From Vibrio sp. SCSIO 43135 (GTDB lineage Bacteria > Pseudomonadota > Gammaproteobacteria > Enterobacterales > Vibrionaceae): DNA of 64,000 nucleotides. The DNA is taken from contig NZ_CP071859.1 in NCBI RefSeq assembly GCF_023716665.1, positions 1,054,001 to 1,118,000 of the forward strand, read 5' to 3'. Of the stretch, positions 21,006-30,535 are shown one piece after another (position 1 is the stretch's first letter; every line of letters begins with the position of its first letter). A model generated the notes under the pieces. The model ran no database searches, had not been told where the DNA came from, and saw nothing but the letters and a program-made list of their open reading frames with translations. The position numbers and the translations under genes were made by a program.

Positions 21006-21358
21006 GTTACGCACCGATTGCATGGGCTTCGGGCTGTATTAATCATCTAGCGTGAATTCTTTAGAAAGGTGGTGTGCCAGGTATTTGAACATATTGAAAA
21101 CAGCGGTTGTATTCGCTGTGGGCAAACCTTGATCATCTAGGAAATATTCACCTTTAAACACTAATACACCGTCCTTTTCTTCAACGGCATCTGCTCTCAT
21201 ACCTTCTATGTAGTCATCGTGTTCTTGGATGATTTGGTTAGCAATAAGTAGCAGGTCAAAGCTAGAGATGGCCTTTTTCTCACTCATGTGGGATTCCTAA
21301 CGGTTATTTTTAAACTGCGAATATGCGTAAGGTGTGGAGTGTTACGCATTGATTGCAT
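21006..21358. repeat. Near-identical 18-base repeats flanking yciN
   Basis: GTTACGCACCGATTGCAT at 21006-21023 and GTTACGCATTGATTGCAT at 21341-21358 match at 16 of 18 positions and lie on either side of yciN. The second copy also forms an inverted repeat with ATGCGTAA at 21323-21330 (8-bp arms, 11-base loop) in the yciN promoter region. Whether this is an operator, or a duplication scar, is not known. Confidence 0.55.
21039..21287 (-). CDS. yciN: YciN-family protein (DUF2498)
   Basis: Small cytoplasmic protein of 82 residues and unknown function. The C-terminal half, GVLVFKGEYFLDDQGLPTANTTAVFNMFKYLAHHLS, matches E. coli YciN very closely. AGGA lies 8 bases before its ATG. As in E. coli, it sits next to and divergent from topA. 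Confidence 0.9.
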   Translation of the reverse strand: MSEKKAISSFDLLLIANQIIQEHDDYIEGMRADAVEEKDGVLVFKGEYFLDDQGLPTANTTAVFNMFKYLAHHLSKEFTLDD

Positions 21359-21671
21359 AGTGTAGGGTGCCCAAACGGAAATTCAATCTTTAATAATGCA
21401 AAGACATTTTGTGACTTCCGGCATAAATTTCTATGCCGCGCTAGAAGCGGTGATGTTGGCACGTTTAGTATGTGGCACTTTCAGGCTAGCCACCAATTTC
21501 ATGAGGTGAGTTCATTGTGAGAATTCGCCCAATTGTCGAGCAGTTGAATTTAATTTTTAAAAAAAGATATTGATCTTCTTGTAATCTCGCTCGATAGTAA
21601 AAAAAGAAGCAATATTTAAGTACGTCATGCGATAAAAATCGCACCAGCGATTAAGGACATTTAAGTCAATT
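21288..21671. other. yciN-topA divergent intergenic region
   Basis: Stretch of 384 bases without a gene. Besides the repeat copy at 21341-21358 it contains CGGCATA(AATTTC)TATGCCG at 21419-21438, a 7-bp hairpin that merges with an overlapping CCGC...GCGG stem. It presumably holds the promoters for yciN and topA; topA promoters are supercoiling-sensitive in E. coli, but no particular site can be assigned here. Confidence 0.5.
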
Positions 21672-24305
21672 ATGGGTAAATCTCTTGTTATCGTGGAGTC
21701 TCCTGCCAAGGCGAAAACAATTAATAAATATCTTGGTAAAGATTTCATAGTTAAATCCAGTGTCGGTCACGTCCGCGATCTTCCGACTGCGGGCCAAAGC
21801 ACGGGCAAAAAAGCAGCAGCTGTTTCGACCAAAGGGTTAAGTGCTGAAGAAAAAGCGCGTATTAAGAAAGAGAAGGACCGCAAATCACTAATCAAGAAAA
21901 TGGGTATCGACCCATTTCATGGTTGGGAAGCAAACTACCAAGTGCTTCCGGGTAAAGAAAAAGTCGTTGCAGAGCTACAGAAGCTCGCTAAAGATGCGGA
22001 TAGCGTCTATCTCGCAACCGATTTGGATCGCGAGGGAGAGGCTATCGCTTGGCACCTTCGTGAGATCATCGGTGGCGATGAAGAGCGATACAAACGTGTA
22101 GTCTTCAACGAGATTACTAAGAATGCGATTCAGCAGGCTTTTGAAGCGCCTGGTGAATTAAACATGGATGGCGTAAATGCCCAGCAAGCCCGTCGCTTTA
22201 TGGACCGAGTGGTAGGCTTTATGGTATCGCCACTATTGTGGAAAAAAGTGGCTCGTGGTTTGTCTGCTGGTCGAGTTCAGTCGGTCGCGGTTAAATTGCT
22301 GGTCGAAAGAGAACGACAAATTAAAGCGTTCATCCCAGAAGAGTTTTGGGACATTCACGCGAATACAGCGACAAAAGACAAAACCGATTTCCGTTTGCAA
22401 GTAGCGCAGAAAGATGGCGTGGCTTTCAAACCCGTAAACGAGGCAGAAACTAACTCGGCTATTAGCGTGTTAGAAAAAGCAGCGTACGAAGTATGCAAAC
22501 GCGAAGATCGTCCTACATCGAGCAAGCCATCTGCACCATACATCACGTCGACGCTTCAGCAAGCAGCAAGCACGCGTTTAGGCTACGGCGTGAAAAAGAC
22601 CATGATGTTAGCTCAACGTCTATATGAGGCGGGTTACATCACCTATATGCGTACTGACTCGACTAACTTGAGTTCAGAAGCTGTAGATGCGGTTCGTGAT
22701 TACATTGGTAGTGAATTTGGAGATGCTTACTTACCGGCTAAGGCGAATGTCTACGGTAGCAAAGAAGGAGCGCAAGAGGCACACGAAGCTATACGCCCTT
22801 CAAGTGTGGATGTAACGGCAGACGACCTACAAGGTATGGAAGCGGACGCTCATAAACTTTACTCGCTTATCTGGAATCAGTTTGTTGCTTGTCAGATGAC
22901 GCCAGCAAAATACGACTCAACTACGGTAAGCGTCAAAGCTGCAGAATACACACTAAAAGCGAAAGGCCGTATCCTTAAGTTTGATGGTTGGACTCGTGTA
23001 CAGCGCCCACTGGGTAAAAACGAAGACCAAATCCTTCCAGCCGTTCAGGTTGGTGATACGCTAAGCCTTAAAGATCTCGAGCCAAAGCAACACTTCACTA
23101 AGCCACCTGCGCGCTTTACTGAAGCTGCATTGGTTAAAGAGCTTGAAAAGCGTGGCATTGGCCGCCCTTCTACGTATGCGTCAATCATTTCAACGATTCA
23201 AGACCGTGGCTACGTGAAAGTAGAACAACGTCGATTCTATGCTGAAAAAATGGGTGAGATCGTTACAGACCGCCTAGATGACAGCTTCGATGATTTGATG
23301 AACTACGACTTTACAGCCCGTATGGAAGAGAAGCTCGACCAGATTGCAGAAGGTGACGCAAACTGGAAAGGTGTGTTAGATGGTTTCTTTAGCGATTTCA
23401 GCGGCGATCTAGAAAAAGCGGAACAAGACGAAGAACATGGCGGTATGAAGCCAAATCATATCGTTGAGACTGATATCGAGTGTCCTACGTGTTCTCGCCC
23501 TATGGGGATTCGTACTGCATCTACAGGCGTATTCCTAGGTTGTTCAGGTTATGCACTGCCACCTAAAGAGCGTTGTAAGACGACAATTAACTTAGGTGAC
23601 GAAGAAGGCATTATCAACGTTCTTGAAGAAGACGTTGAAACAGCAGCACTTAGAGCGAAAAAACGTTGTCCAATTTGTGAAACTGCGATGGACGCGTATC
23701 TGATTGACGATAAGCGTAAGATGCATGTGTGCGGTAATAACCCTAACTGTGACGGTTATGTGGTTGAGCACGGCGAGTTCAAAGTTAAAGGTTACGACGG
23801 CCCGTTGGTTGAGTGCGACAAGTGTGGTTCGGACATGGTTCTGAAGAATGGTCGATTCGGTAAATATATGGATTGTACTAGCGACGACTGTAAGAACACG
23901 CGTAAGATTTTGAAAAATGGCGAAGTCGCTCCTCCGAAAGAAGACCCTGTACACTTCCCTGAGCTTCCATGTGAAAACTCAGATGCTTACTTCGTATTGA
24001 GAGACGGCGCGTCAGGCCTATTTATGGCGGCGAGTAATTTCCCTAAATCGCGTGAGACTAGAGCGCCATTAGTTGAGGAGTTGGTTAGATTTAAAGATCG
24101 AATCTCGCCAAAGTTCATGTACCTTACTGATGCACCAACGGAAGATCCAGACGGTCGTCCAACGGTGGTTCGATTCAGTCGTAAGACAAAAGAGAATTAC
24201 GTGCGATCAGAAATAGATGGTAAACCATCTGGCTGGACGGGGTTATATGTTGACGGTAAGTGGGAAATTACCGATAAACGTAAGAAGCCAAAGAAAGAAG
24301 CGTAA
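21672..24305 (+). CDS. topA: DNA topoisomerase I
   Basis: Type IA topoisomerase that relaxes negative supercoils. The protein has 877 residues. The N-terminal TOPRIM domain begins [22 protein letters not shown] and has the [11 protein letters not shown] metal-binding motif. The catalytic tyrosine lies in [15 protein letters not shown] (about residue 320). The C-terminal region from about residue 595 carries three four-cysteine zinc ribbons (CPTC...C, CPIC...CGNNPNC, CDKC...CTSDDC), followed by topoisomerase ribbon repeats and a lysine-rich tail. Confidence 0.97.
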   Translation: MGKSLVIVESPAKAKTINKYLGKDFIVKSSVGHVRDLPTAGQSTGKKAAAVSTKGLSAEEKARIKKEKDRKSLIKKMGIDPFHGWEANYQVLPGKEKVVAELQKLAKDADSVYLATDLDREGEAIAWHLREIIGGDEERYKRVVFNEITKNAIQQAFEAPGELNMDGVNAQQARRFMDRVVGFMVSPLLWKKVARGLSAGRVQSVAVKLLVERERQIKAFIPEEFWDIHANTATKDKTDFRLQVAQKDGVAFKPVNEAETNSAISVLEKAAYEVCKREDRPTSSKPSAPYITSTLQQAASTRLGYGVKKTMMLAQRLYEAGYITYMRTDSTNLSSEAVDAVRDYIGSEFGDAYLPAKANVYGSKEGAQEAHEAIRPSSVDVTADDLQGMEADAHKLYSLIWNQFVACQMTPAKYDSTTVSVKAAEYTLKAKGRILKFDGWTRVQRPLGKNEDQILPAVQVGDTLSLKDLEPKQHFTKPPARFTEAALVKELEKRGIGRPSTYASIISTIQDRGYVKVEQRRFYAEKMGEIVTDRLDDSFDDLMNYDFTARMEEKLDQIAEGDANWKGVLDGFFSDFSGDLEKAEQDEEHGGMKPNHIVETDIECPTCSRPMGIRTASTGVFLGCSGYALPPKERCKTTINLGDEEGIINVLEEDVETAALRAKKRCPICETAMDAYLIDDKRKMHVCGNNPNCDGYVVEHGEFKVKGYDGPLVECDKCGSDMVLKNGRFGKYMDCTSDDCKNTRKILKNGEVAPPKEDPVHFPELPCENSDAYFVLRDGASGLFMAASNFPKSRETRAPLVEELVRFKDRISPKFMYLTDAPTEDPDGRPTVVRFSRKTKENYVRSEIDGKPSGWTGLYVDGKWEITDKRKKPKKEA

Positions 24306-24309
24306 TCGC

Positions 24310-24340
24310 GAAAAAAGCAGCCAATAGGCTGCTTTTTTTA
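24310..24340 (+). terminator. topA terminator
   Basis: AAAAAAGCAGCC pairs with GGCTGCTTTTTTT around loop AATA. Confidence 0.9.
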
Positions 24341-24463
24341 TTTGGTACTAAAGTATGACTTTCTCGGCGTAAATTAGACTTAATACGCAATTTGTCACTA
24401 GCTAGGTTTGACAATTAGACATAGGGTTTCTATTGGTTATTTAGTCAACACAAGTGGCTAGGT

Positions 24464-26098
24464 ATGAAACTCGAACAAAAAATTGCATACGCGTTTATTG
24501 TAGCTACAGTAATCGCTATTTTTTCGACCCTGTCTTCTGTGCATTGGTTTGCTAAACAAATCTCTGCTGATTTACTGTGGAAGTACGGGCGAGTTGTATC
24601 AGCCTATGATGTTGATACTGTATTTTCACCAATCGCCAAAGAAGTTGAGTTGGTGCGTGAGTTAGCTTCACACCCCAACATCATTTCGTGGGCCTATCAC
24701 CCATACGATCCCGTCTATATTTCGGTTGCCCAGGAAACTCTGGAAACCTACCGCTGGCGTTTCTCTTCCAACAATGCTTTTGTCGCGTTGGATACGAGTC
24801 GCGACTACTACTTCATCAGTACTGAATCAATTCGCACAGAAAGTATGTATCGGTATACCCTAGATGAAGCCAATCAAGGTGATAAATGGTTCTTTGCGCA
24901 TAAACTTTCCAATCGAGAAGTCAGCTTGGGTGCCGATCACGATGATCACTTAGGACTCACTAAGCTATGGGTTAACTTTAGCCTGGTGCATGACGGTGAG
25001 TTTTTGGGAGTGATAGGCACTGGGTTGGCGCTTATGCCGATTGTTCATCAACTGTACGATGAGCAATTCCAAGGTGTCGAAACTATGTTTGTCGACAGCG
25101 ATCTCAAAGTACAGCTTCATCGGGAGTCGGGCACCTTTAACCAGCAGCCTGAGCGCTCTTTATCAGACTTTTTCAGTCAAAGTGATTACCAACAAGTGCT
25201 TGATCTAATGAACCAGCAACGAGAAGGGAAGGAATCTAGTGCTCTGGTGGTCAGCAGGGGGGAAGGGTCATTTATCGTATCCATTGACTACATTAAAGAT
25301 CTAAATTGGTATGAAGTGTCGTTTATCGATATCGGTTTATTACTCAAAGATCAGCTTCTTTACGCCGTTTATGCGTTTGCCTCGTTGGCAATCATTACCG
25401 TGTTTTGGGCGCTCTACCTTGTGGTACTCAATGTCTATATTCGCCCTGTGGAATCTTTGCGAGCGAGGGTACAGAGTATTGAAGTTACACAACACCACAA
25501 AAATTCTGTTAAAGATATTGAGTTAAGTATTAGTCAGTTTGCAAAAGAGCTGCACGCGTATCGAAATGATATTGATAGCATCATTAAAGAACGAACCGCA
25601 GCGATATCACTGCTGACTACGGTGGATAGCCAAACGGGTTTGTATAATCGTTTAGGGATGGAAAAAGAGATACTCCATGAACTGGCTAGAGGAAAAAGAG
25701 AAAGCTCCCAATTTAGTCTTTTGTGGGTGGATGTTCAGATATTACAAATAGAGCAGATAGACCAAGCAATTACACTTGTTTCTAAGGCGATTAAAACCGC
25801 TATTCGTGAATATGATTCAGTCTGCCGTTGGGCAGACAACGAGTTCTTGATCTTAGTTCGAACCGACAATGAACAAGCATTGCATAAGTTATCTGAGCGA
25901 ATCAGGAAGGAATCACAATGTCAGGCAGGAGACAGTATAGACTGTAATATCGCAATTGGTGGTGCAGTGATAGACCCTCACAGTACTTTAGGTGAGGCAA
26001 TAGCGAAAGCAGATGGTGCTTTGTATTTAACAAAGAAATCGCCAAGTTCGGCCATTACCATTTGGTCACCAACGGGGATTGAACAACCTTCTAGCTGA
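24464..26098 (+). CDS. Membrane sensor with degenerate GGDEF domain and intact I-site
   Basis: Protein of 544 residues. A membrane segment lies at about 8-28, a periplasmic double-Cache-like sensor follows up to about 285, and a second membrane segment is at about 290-315. A short linker then leads to a GGDEF-fold domain from about 385 (DSQTGLYNRLGM). The catalytic GGDEF motif is replaced by ADNEF (RWADNEFLILV), so cyclase activity is unlikely. The inhibitory-site pattern RxxD is kept as REYD, five residues before ADNEF. This makes it a candidate cyclic-di-GMP receptor. No partner gene is adjacent. Confidence 0.82.
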   Translation: MKLEQKIAYAFIVATVIAIFSTLSSVHWFAKQISADLLWKYGRVVSAYDVDTVFSPIAKEVELVRELASHPNIISWAYHPYDPVYISVAQETLETYRWRFSSNNAFVALDTSRDYYFISTESIRTESMYRYTLDEANQGDKWFFAHKLSNREVSLGADHDDHLGLTKLWVNFSLVHDGEFLGVIGTGLALMPIVHQLYDEQFQGVETMFVDSDLKVQLHRESGTFNQQPERSLSDFFSQSDYQQVLDLMNQQREGKESSALVVSRGEGSFIVSIDYIKDLNWYEVSFIDIGLLLKDQLLYAVYAFASLAIITVFWALYLVVLNVYIRPVESLRARVQSIEVTQHHKNSVKDIELSISQFAKELHAYRNDIDSIIKERTAAISLLTTVDSQTGLYNRLGMEKEILHELARGKRESSQFSLLWVDVQILQIEQIDQAITLVSKAIKTAIREYDSVCRWADNEFLILVRTDNEQALHKLSERIRKESQCQAGDSIDCNIAIGGAVIDPHSTLGEAIAKADGALYLTKKSPSSAITIWSPTGIEQPSS

Positions 26099-26481
26099 AC
26101 TATTTTGGATCAATAAATCTTTTCATCCCTATTTATTAATATTATCAATTTCACCGCTTTCATACTGTCACGTGGATGTAACGGGCGTTTTATACAATCT
26201 GCCTTTCGATAAGTTGAATTTATTATCACTTTAATGTTCTTATTGTGTTAAGAGCTTGTTTTTCTCGACGGTCTTAATGTGACCAAAGCAATATAGTAGG
26301 AAAGTAATCAATGTTTACCCTACGGTATCGCATTTTTGAATTTGTAATCTTCTGACAAGCCGTTAAGTTATAGGAAACTGGTTGCGTTTTTCATTTCGCG
26401 TGGCTGGTTATAGAAAGGAAAGGTAGTCCCCCAATAATTACTTTGAAGCTACCGATACAATATAAAAATATGGAGAATAAA
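26099..26481 (+). other. glgC upstream region
   Basis: Gene-free stretch of 383 bases, AT-rich at its left end. GGA motifs occur at 26299, 26373, 26417 and 26472; the last is inside the glgC ribosome site. Clusters of GGA upstream of glgC are the hallmark of CsrA repression in E. coli, so post-transcriptional control is plausible. No terminator for the preceding gene and no clear CRP site is seen. Confidence 0.4.
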
Positions 26482-27699
26482 ATGGCTGGTGTTTTAGGAA
26501 TGATCCTTGCTGGTGGAGAAGGCTCACGTCTTCGTCCTTTAACGGAATCTCGGAGTAAGCCGGCAGTGCCTTTTGGAGGCAGCTATCGCTTAATTGATTT
26601 CGCATTAAATAACTTCGTTAATGCGGATTTAATGAGGATTTACGTCCTAACTCAATTTAAATCCCAATCTTTGTTCCATCACATGAAGAAAGGCTGGAAT
26701 ATTAGTGGTATCACCGACCGCTTCATTGACCCTATCCCAGCGCAGATGCGCACAGGAAAACGCTGGTATGAAGGTACTGCGGACGCTATCTATCAAAACT
26801 TACGCTTTATGGAACTGTCTGAACCGGACCAAGTTTGTATCTTTGGATCTGACCATATTTATAAAATGGACATCAAACAGATGCTGGATTTCCACAAAGA
26901 GAAAGAAGCATCCCTGACTGTATCAGCATTAAGAATGCCTTTATCCGAAGCGTCACAGTTTGGTGTTATCGAAGTCGATGTTGATGGCCGAATGATTGGT
27001 TTTGAAGAAAAACCAACCAATCCTAAGCCAATTCCTGGTGATAGCGAGCATGCGTTAGTGTCAATGGGCAACTACATTTTTGAAGCTAAGACGCTTTTCG
27101 CAGAGCTGATTGAAGACGCGGATAAAGAAGATTCTTCGCACGACTTTGGTAAAGATATTATTCCGAACATGTTCCCACGTGGCGATGTGTTTGTTTACGA
27201 CTTTAGCACCAACCGTATTACCGGTGAGCGCGAAGAAGTGTATTGGCGAGATGTAGGTACGATTGATGCGTACTGGCAAGCACATATGGACTTATTAGAG
27301 AAAGATGCACCTTTCTCACTGTATAACCGTAAGTGGCCTTTGCACACTTACTACCCGCCACTTCCTCCTGCAACATTTACCGACTCAGTCAACGGTCGAG
27401 TTCAGATTATCGATAGCCTAGTGTGTAATGGCAGCTATGTTCGCGGATCAAGGATTGAAAAGTCAGTGCTTGGATTCCGTAGTAACATTGCTTCTGCCTG
27501 TGACATCAGCGAGTCCATTTTGTTAGGGGATGTGAAAGTTGGTGAAGGGTGTATACTGCGTCGAGTGATCGTTGATAAAAATGTCGATATAGCACCGGGT
27601 ACGCAAATCGGTGTGAACCTCAAGGAAGATAAGAAGCACTTCCATGTTTCTGACGAGGGTATCGTTGTTATTCCTAAAGGAGCAAGAGTTGGCTACTAA
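26482..27699 (+). CDS. glgC: Glucose-1-phosphate adenylyltransferase
   Basis: Makes ADP-glucose from glucose-1-phosphate and ATP, the committed step of glycogen synthesis. The protein has 405 residues. Start ATG 26482 is preferred over an upstream in-frame start at 26443 because GGAG lies 6 bases before it and the protein then begins MAGVLGMILAGGEGSRLRPLTESRSKPAVPFGG, the nucleotide-binding signature. IFGSDHIYKMD, GFEEKPTNP and the C-terminal left-handed beta-helix (SVLGFRSNI, ILLGDVKVGEGC) are visible. glgA starts inside its last codons. Confidence 0.96.
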   Translation: MAGVLGMILAGGEGSRLRPLTESRSKPAVPFGGSYRLIDFALNNFVNADLMRIYVLTQFKSQSLFHHMKKGWNISGITDRFIDPIPAQMRTGKRWYEGTADAIYQNLRFMELSEPDQVCIFGSDHIYKMDIKQMLDFHKEKEASLTVSALRMPLSEASQFGVIEVDVDGRMIGFEEKPTNPKPIPGDSEHALVSMGNYIFEAKTLFAELIEDADKEDSSHDFGKDIIPNMFPRGDVFVYDFSTNRITGEREEVYWRDVGTIDAYWQAHMDLLEKDAPFSLYNRKWPLHTYYPPLPPATFTDSVNGRVQIIDSLVCNGSYVRGSRIEKSVLGFRSNIASACDISESILLGDVKVGEGCILRRVIVDKNVDIAPGTQIGVNLKEDKKHFHVSDEGIVVIPKGARVGY

Positions 27700-29149
27700 G
27701 AATTTTTCTGTTCTATTTGTAGCGTCTGAGGTTGAAGGATTGATTAAAAGTGGTGGTTTAGCGGACGTGGCTAAAGCACTACCCGAAGCACTTCTTCACC
27801 TCGGGCAAGATGTTCGTATAGCACTTCCCGCATACAGTAAGATTCAAGGTATTGAAGACGCAGAAGTCGTACTCGACACTCAGCTAGAGAGTTGGCCACA
27901 TACTGCTTACCGAGTTCGTAAGACACAGTCTGGAGATGTTCCAGCCTATGCGATTGAATGTGAGCAGTATTTTAATCGCTTAGAAATGTATGCTGAAAAC
28001 AATTCCGCATACGCTGACAATGGTGAACGATTTGCATTTTTTAGTGCGGCTAGCTTAGACATGTTGCCTAAGTTGGGTTTTCAGCCAAATGTCATTCATG
28101 CCAATGATTGGCATACGGGGTTAGTACCGTTTTTACTGAAACACCGTTACAGTGAAGACTCGTTCTTCAAACCTATTCGCAGTGTCATCTCAATTCATAA
28201 TGCGGTATTTAAAGGCGTATTTAGCTATGAAGAGTTGAACTGCTTACCAGAGTTTCATTCTCGACACGCGCCAGATGCTGCAGTGAGCGACACACACGTA
28301 ACTATGCTTAAAGCTGGGGTTATGTGTGCTGACAAAATCAACGCCGTGAGTCCCACCTATGCTAAAGAGCTAACGACTCACTTGGGAAGTCACGGAATGG
28401 AGCGTGAGTTCAGCTCGCGTCAAGGGGACTTAGTCGGCATTCTTAACGGGTGTGACTATTCGGCTTGGTGTCCTGAAACAGATAGTTACCTGCCTAAAAA
28501 CTATCGAGCGACTCATCAAAGTATGTTGCGTGGGAAAAAGGCTTGTAAACAAGCACTGCAGAGCGAAGTAGGGCTCCCGCTTGAAGATGTCGCTATGTAT
28601 GGCATGGTTTGCCGTTTAACCAACCAAAAGGGCGTTCATTACTTACTGCCGATACTAGAAGAGTTCTTGAAAAATGACGTTCAGTTGGTGGTTGTTGGTA
28701 CAGGTGACCCGGTACTTGCAAGTCAGTTGAAAGAGGTGGCAGTGATTCACTCTGACAAATTTGTGTTTGTTGAAGCGTATGACAATAAGCTAGCGCACTG
28801 GGTAGAAGCGGGCTCCGATTTCTTTCTAATGCCTTCTGAGTTCGAGCCATGCGGCCTTAACCAAATGTATAGTATGGCTTACGGCACATTGCCGATTGTT
28901 CGAGGTGTTGGTGGTCTAAAAGACAGCGTGGAGGATTATGATTCAAATAAGGAATCTGCCACAGGATTTGTTTTTAATGAACCTAGTGGGGATGCCTTGT
29001 TAAGAGTCATGCTACGTTCGCTACTACTGTACGCACAGCAACCTTCGGAAGTAAGGCGTATCCAGCTTCAAGCAATGGATAAGAAATTCAGTTGGACGGA
29101 TGCAGCCAACCAGTACTTAGAGCTGTATTGCCAAAGTTTGGATTCATAG
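27689..29149 (+). CDS. glgA: Glycogen synthase (ADP-glucose dependent)
   Basis: GT5 glycosyltransferase that extends glycogen from ADP-glucose. The start is taken as TTG 27689: AAAGGAG lies 6 bases upstream and the product then begins MATKNFSVLFVASEVEGLIKSGGLADVAKALP, with the KxGGL motif in its usual position. That gives 486 residues and an 11-base overlap with glgC. The C-terminal ADP-binding site PSEFEPCGLNQMYSMAYGT is present. Branching and debranching genes are not in the window. Confidence 0.95.
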   Translation: MATKNFSVLFVASEVEGLIKSGGLADVAKALPEALLHLGQDVRIALPAYSKIQGIEDAEVVLDTQLESWPHTAYRVRKTQSGDVPAYAIECEQYFNRLEMYAENNSAYADNGERFAFFSAASLDMLPKLGFQPNVIHANDWHTGLVPFLLKHRYSEDSFFKPIRSVISIHNAVFKGVFSYEELNCLPEFHSRHAPDAAVSDTHVTMLKAGVMCADKINAVSPTYAKELTTHLGSHGMEREFSSRQGDLVGILNGCDYSAWCPETDSYLPKNYRATHQSMLRGKKACKQALQSEVGLPLEDVAMYGMVCRLTNQKGVHYLLPILEEFLKNDVQLVVVGTGDPVLASQLKEVAVIHSDKFVFVEAYDNKLAHWVEAGSDFFLMPSEFEPCGLNQMYSMAYGTLPIVRGVGGLKDSVEDYDSNKESATGFVFNEPSGDALLRVMLRSLLLYAQQPSEVRRIQLQAMDKKFSWTDAANQYLELYCQSLDS

Positions 29150-29170
29150 CATAACGATGAAAAGTATTTA

Positions 29171-29200
29171 AAAGGTGCACAGAGTGCACCTTTTTTATTG
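29171..29200 (+). terminator. glgCA terminator
   Basis: AAAAGGTGCAC (29171-29181) pairs with GTGCACCTTTT (29185-29195) around AGA, followed by T-residues. Confidence 0.9.
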
Positions 29201-29377
29201 TGTGATTCAATGCAAATACATGCACACCGAATTCTATGTGCTGCAATCTCTTGTTACATTTAATGCTCAAAAGTGTACGAATTCGTCAATCTTTGACTTT
29301 TGGGGAATAGAATCGGCATCAAGTTATGGTAGTCTTCTAACCCTATTACCAAACTATAAATAACCACACTGAGAGTT

Positions 29378-30175
29378 ATGTCTGATACCTTGCTATTTCA
29401 CAAAACTTACCAGCACCCAACTAGCGATGAGTGGGTTGTGTTCGTGCATGGTGCGGGTGGTAGTTCATCGATTTGGTTTAAACAGATCAAAGCGTACAAA
29501 GAGCACTTTAATATTCTTCTCGTAGACCTTCGTGGCCATGGGAAGTCGAATCGATTACTACGTGAATTGATCTCAAATCAATATACCTTCAAAGCTGTCA
29601 CTCAGGATATATTAAGAGTGCTCGATCACCTTAAAATTCGTTCAGCGCATTTTGTAGGAATGTCACTCGGCACCATTATTGTACGTAACCTTGCTGAAAT
29701 TGCTTCTGAGCGGGTTAGAACCATGGTTCTTGGAGGCGCTGTGACACGTTTTAATACTCGTTCTCAAGTGCTGGTTAAGCTAGGTAACTTGAGTAAGCAT
29801 ATTATCCCTTACATGTGGTTGTACAGCTTGTTTGCTTACATTGTAATGCCACAGAAAAGCCAGCGTGAATCCCGACACTTGTTTATCCGTGAAGCCAAAA
29901 AGCTGTGTCAAAAAGAGTTTAAGCGCTGGTTTATCCTAACTTCAGAAGTTAACCCGTTGATGCGGTATTTCAAAGATAGAGAGTTACCTATTCCTACACT
30001 TTATCTGATGGGAGAAAGGGACTACATGTTTATACAGCCCGTCAAAGAGATGGTCGCTGCGCACCAAGGTAGCGAGTTGTGTGAGTTACCGAATTGTGGC
30101 CACGTTTGTAATGTCGAACAGCCGGAAGCATTTAATCGAGTCTCTATCGAATTCATAAAAAAACACACTGCATAA
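29378..30175 (+). CDS. Alpha/beta hydrolase
   Basis: Serine hydrolase of 265 residues and unknown substrate, cytoplasmic (no signal peptide). The oxyanion-hole motif HGAGGSS follows strand 3. The nucleophile elbow is GMSLG, the acid is in MGERDYMF, and the catalytic histidine is in NCGHVCNVEQP. The cap region, about residues 130-190, is basic and helical. It is a single gene; its stop codon lies inside the loop of its own terminator. Confidence 0.85.
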   Translation: MSDTLLFHKTYQHPTSDEWVVFVHGAGGSSSIWFKQIKAYKEHFNILLVDLRGHGKSNRLLRELISNQYTFKAVTQDILRVLDHLKIRSAHFVGMSLGTIIVRNLAEIASERVRTMVLGGAVTRFNTRSQVLVKLGNLSKHIIPYMWLYSLFAYIVMPQKSQRESRHLFIREAKKLCQKEFKRWFILTSEVNPLMRYFKDRELPIPTLYLMGERDYMFIQPVKEMVAAHQGSELCELPNCGHVCNVEQPEAFNRVSIEFIKKHTA

Positions 30176-30188
30176 GCAGTGTGTTTTT
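30157..30188 (+). terminator. Terminator containing the hydrolase stop codon
   Basis: AAACACACTGC (30161-30171) pairs with GCAGTGTGTTT (30176-30186) with loop ATAA, of which TAA is the stop codon. A T-run follows and an A-run precedes it, so it can also serve the convergent gene. Confidence 0.88.
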
Positions 30189-30205
30189 TTATTTACCAAA
30201 TTACT

Positions 30206-30535
30206 TTACTTGTTGCCGACCTTTTCCGCTTGAGGCGAGCCACATTTCCAACATGCTCCAAACTGCCCCTCATTGTCTTCTTGGCAGCTATTACACACCC
30301 AGGTGGCATAACTGGATGCTTCTTTGTTATGAAAGCCCTCTACGATTGATTTGGCTTTGCTAAGCTGCTCTGCTTCAAGAAGCCATACATATGGGGCAGA
30401 ATCTTCTCCAAATGGCAATTCGCCCTGCAAACCAAATAACCCCTCTCCCCGAACTTCACAGGGAATGTTTTCTGCTCGTAAAAGTTCACACAAGATATGA
30501 GCTTGAACGGGATTGGAGGCAGTGAAGATATTCAT
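30206..30535 (-). CDS. DUF2007-domain protein with zinc-finger tail
   Basis: Protein of 109 residues. Residues 1-70 are a DUF2007 domain (putative signal-transducing protein, often placed near PII-like folds), with the pattern FTASNPVQAHILCELLRAENIPCEVRGEGLFGLQGELPF. Residues 80-103 are a small zinc finger WVCNSCQEDNEGQFGACWKCGS of the RanBP2 type. Its start overlaps the stop of the TVP38 gene by one base (TAATG), so the two are translationally coupled. Function unknown. Confidence 0.8.
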   Translation of the reverse strand: MNIFTASNPVQAHILCELLRAENIPCEVRGEGLFGLQGELPFGEDSAPYVWLLEAEQLSKAKSIVEGFHNKEASSYATWVCNSCQEDNEGQFGACWKCGSPQAEKVGNK

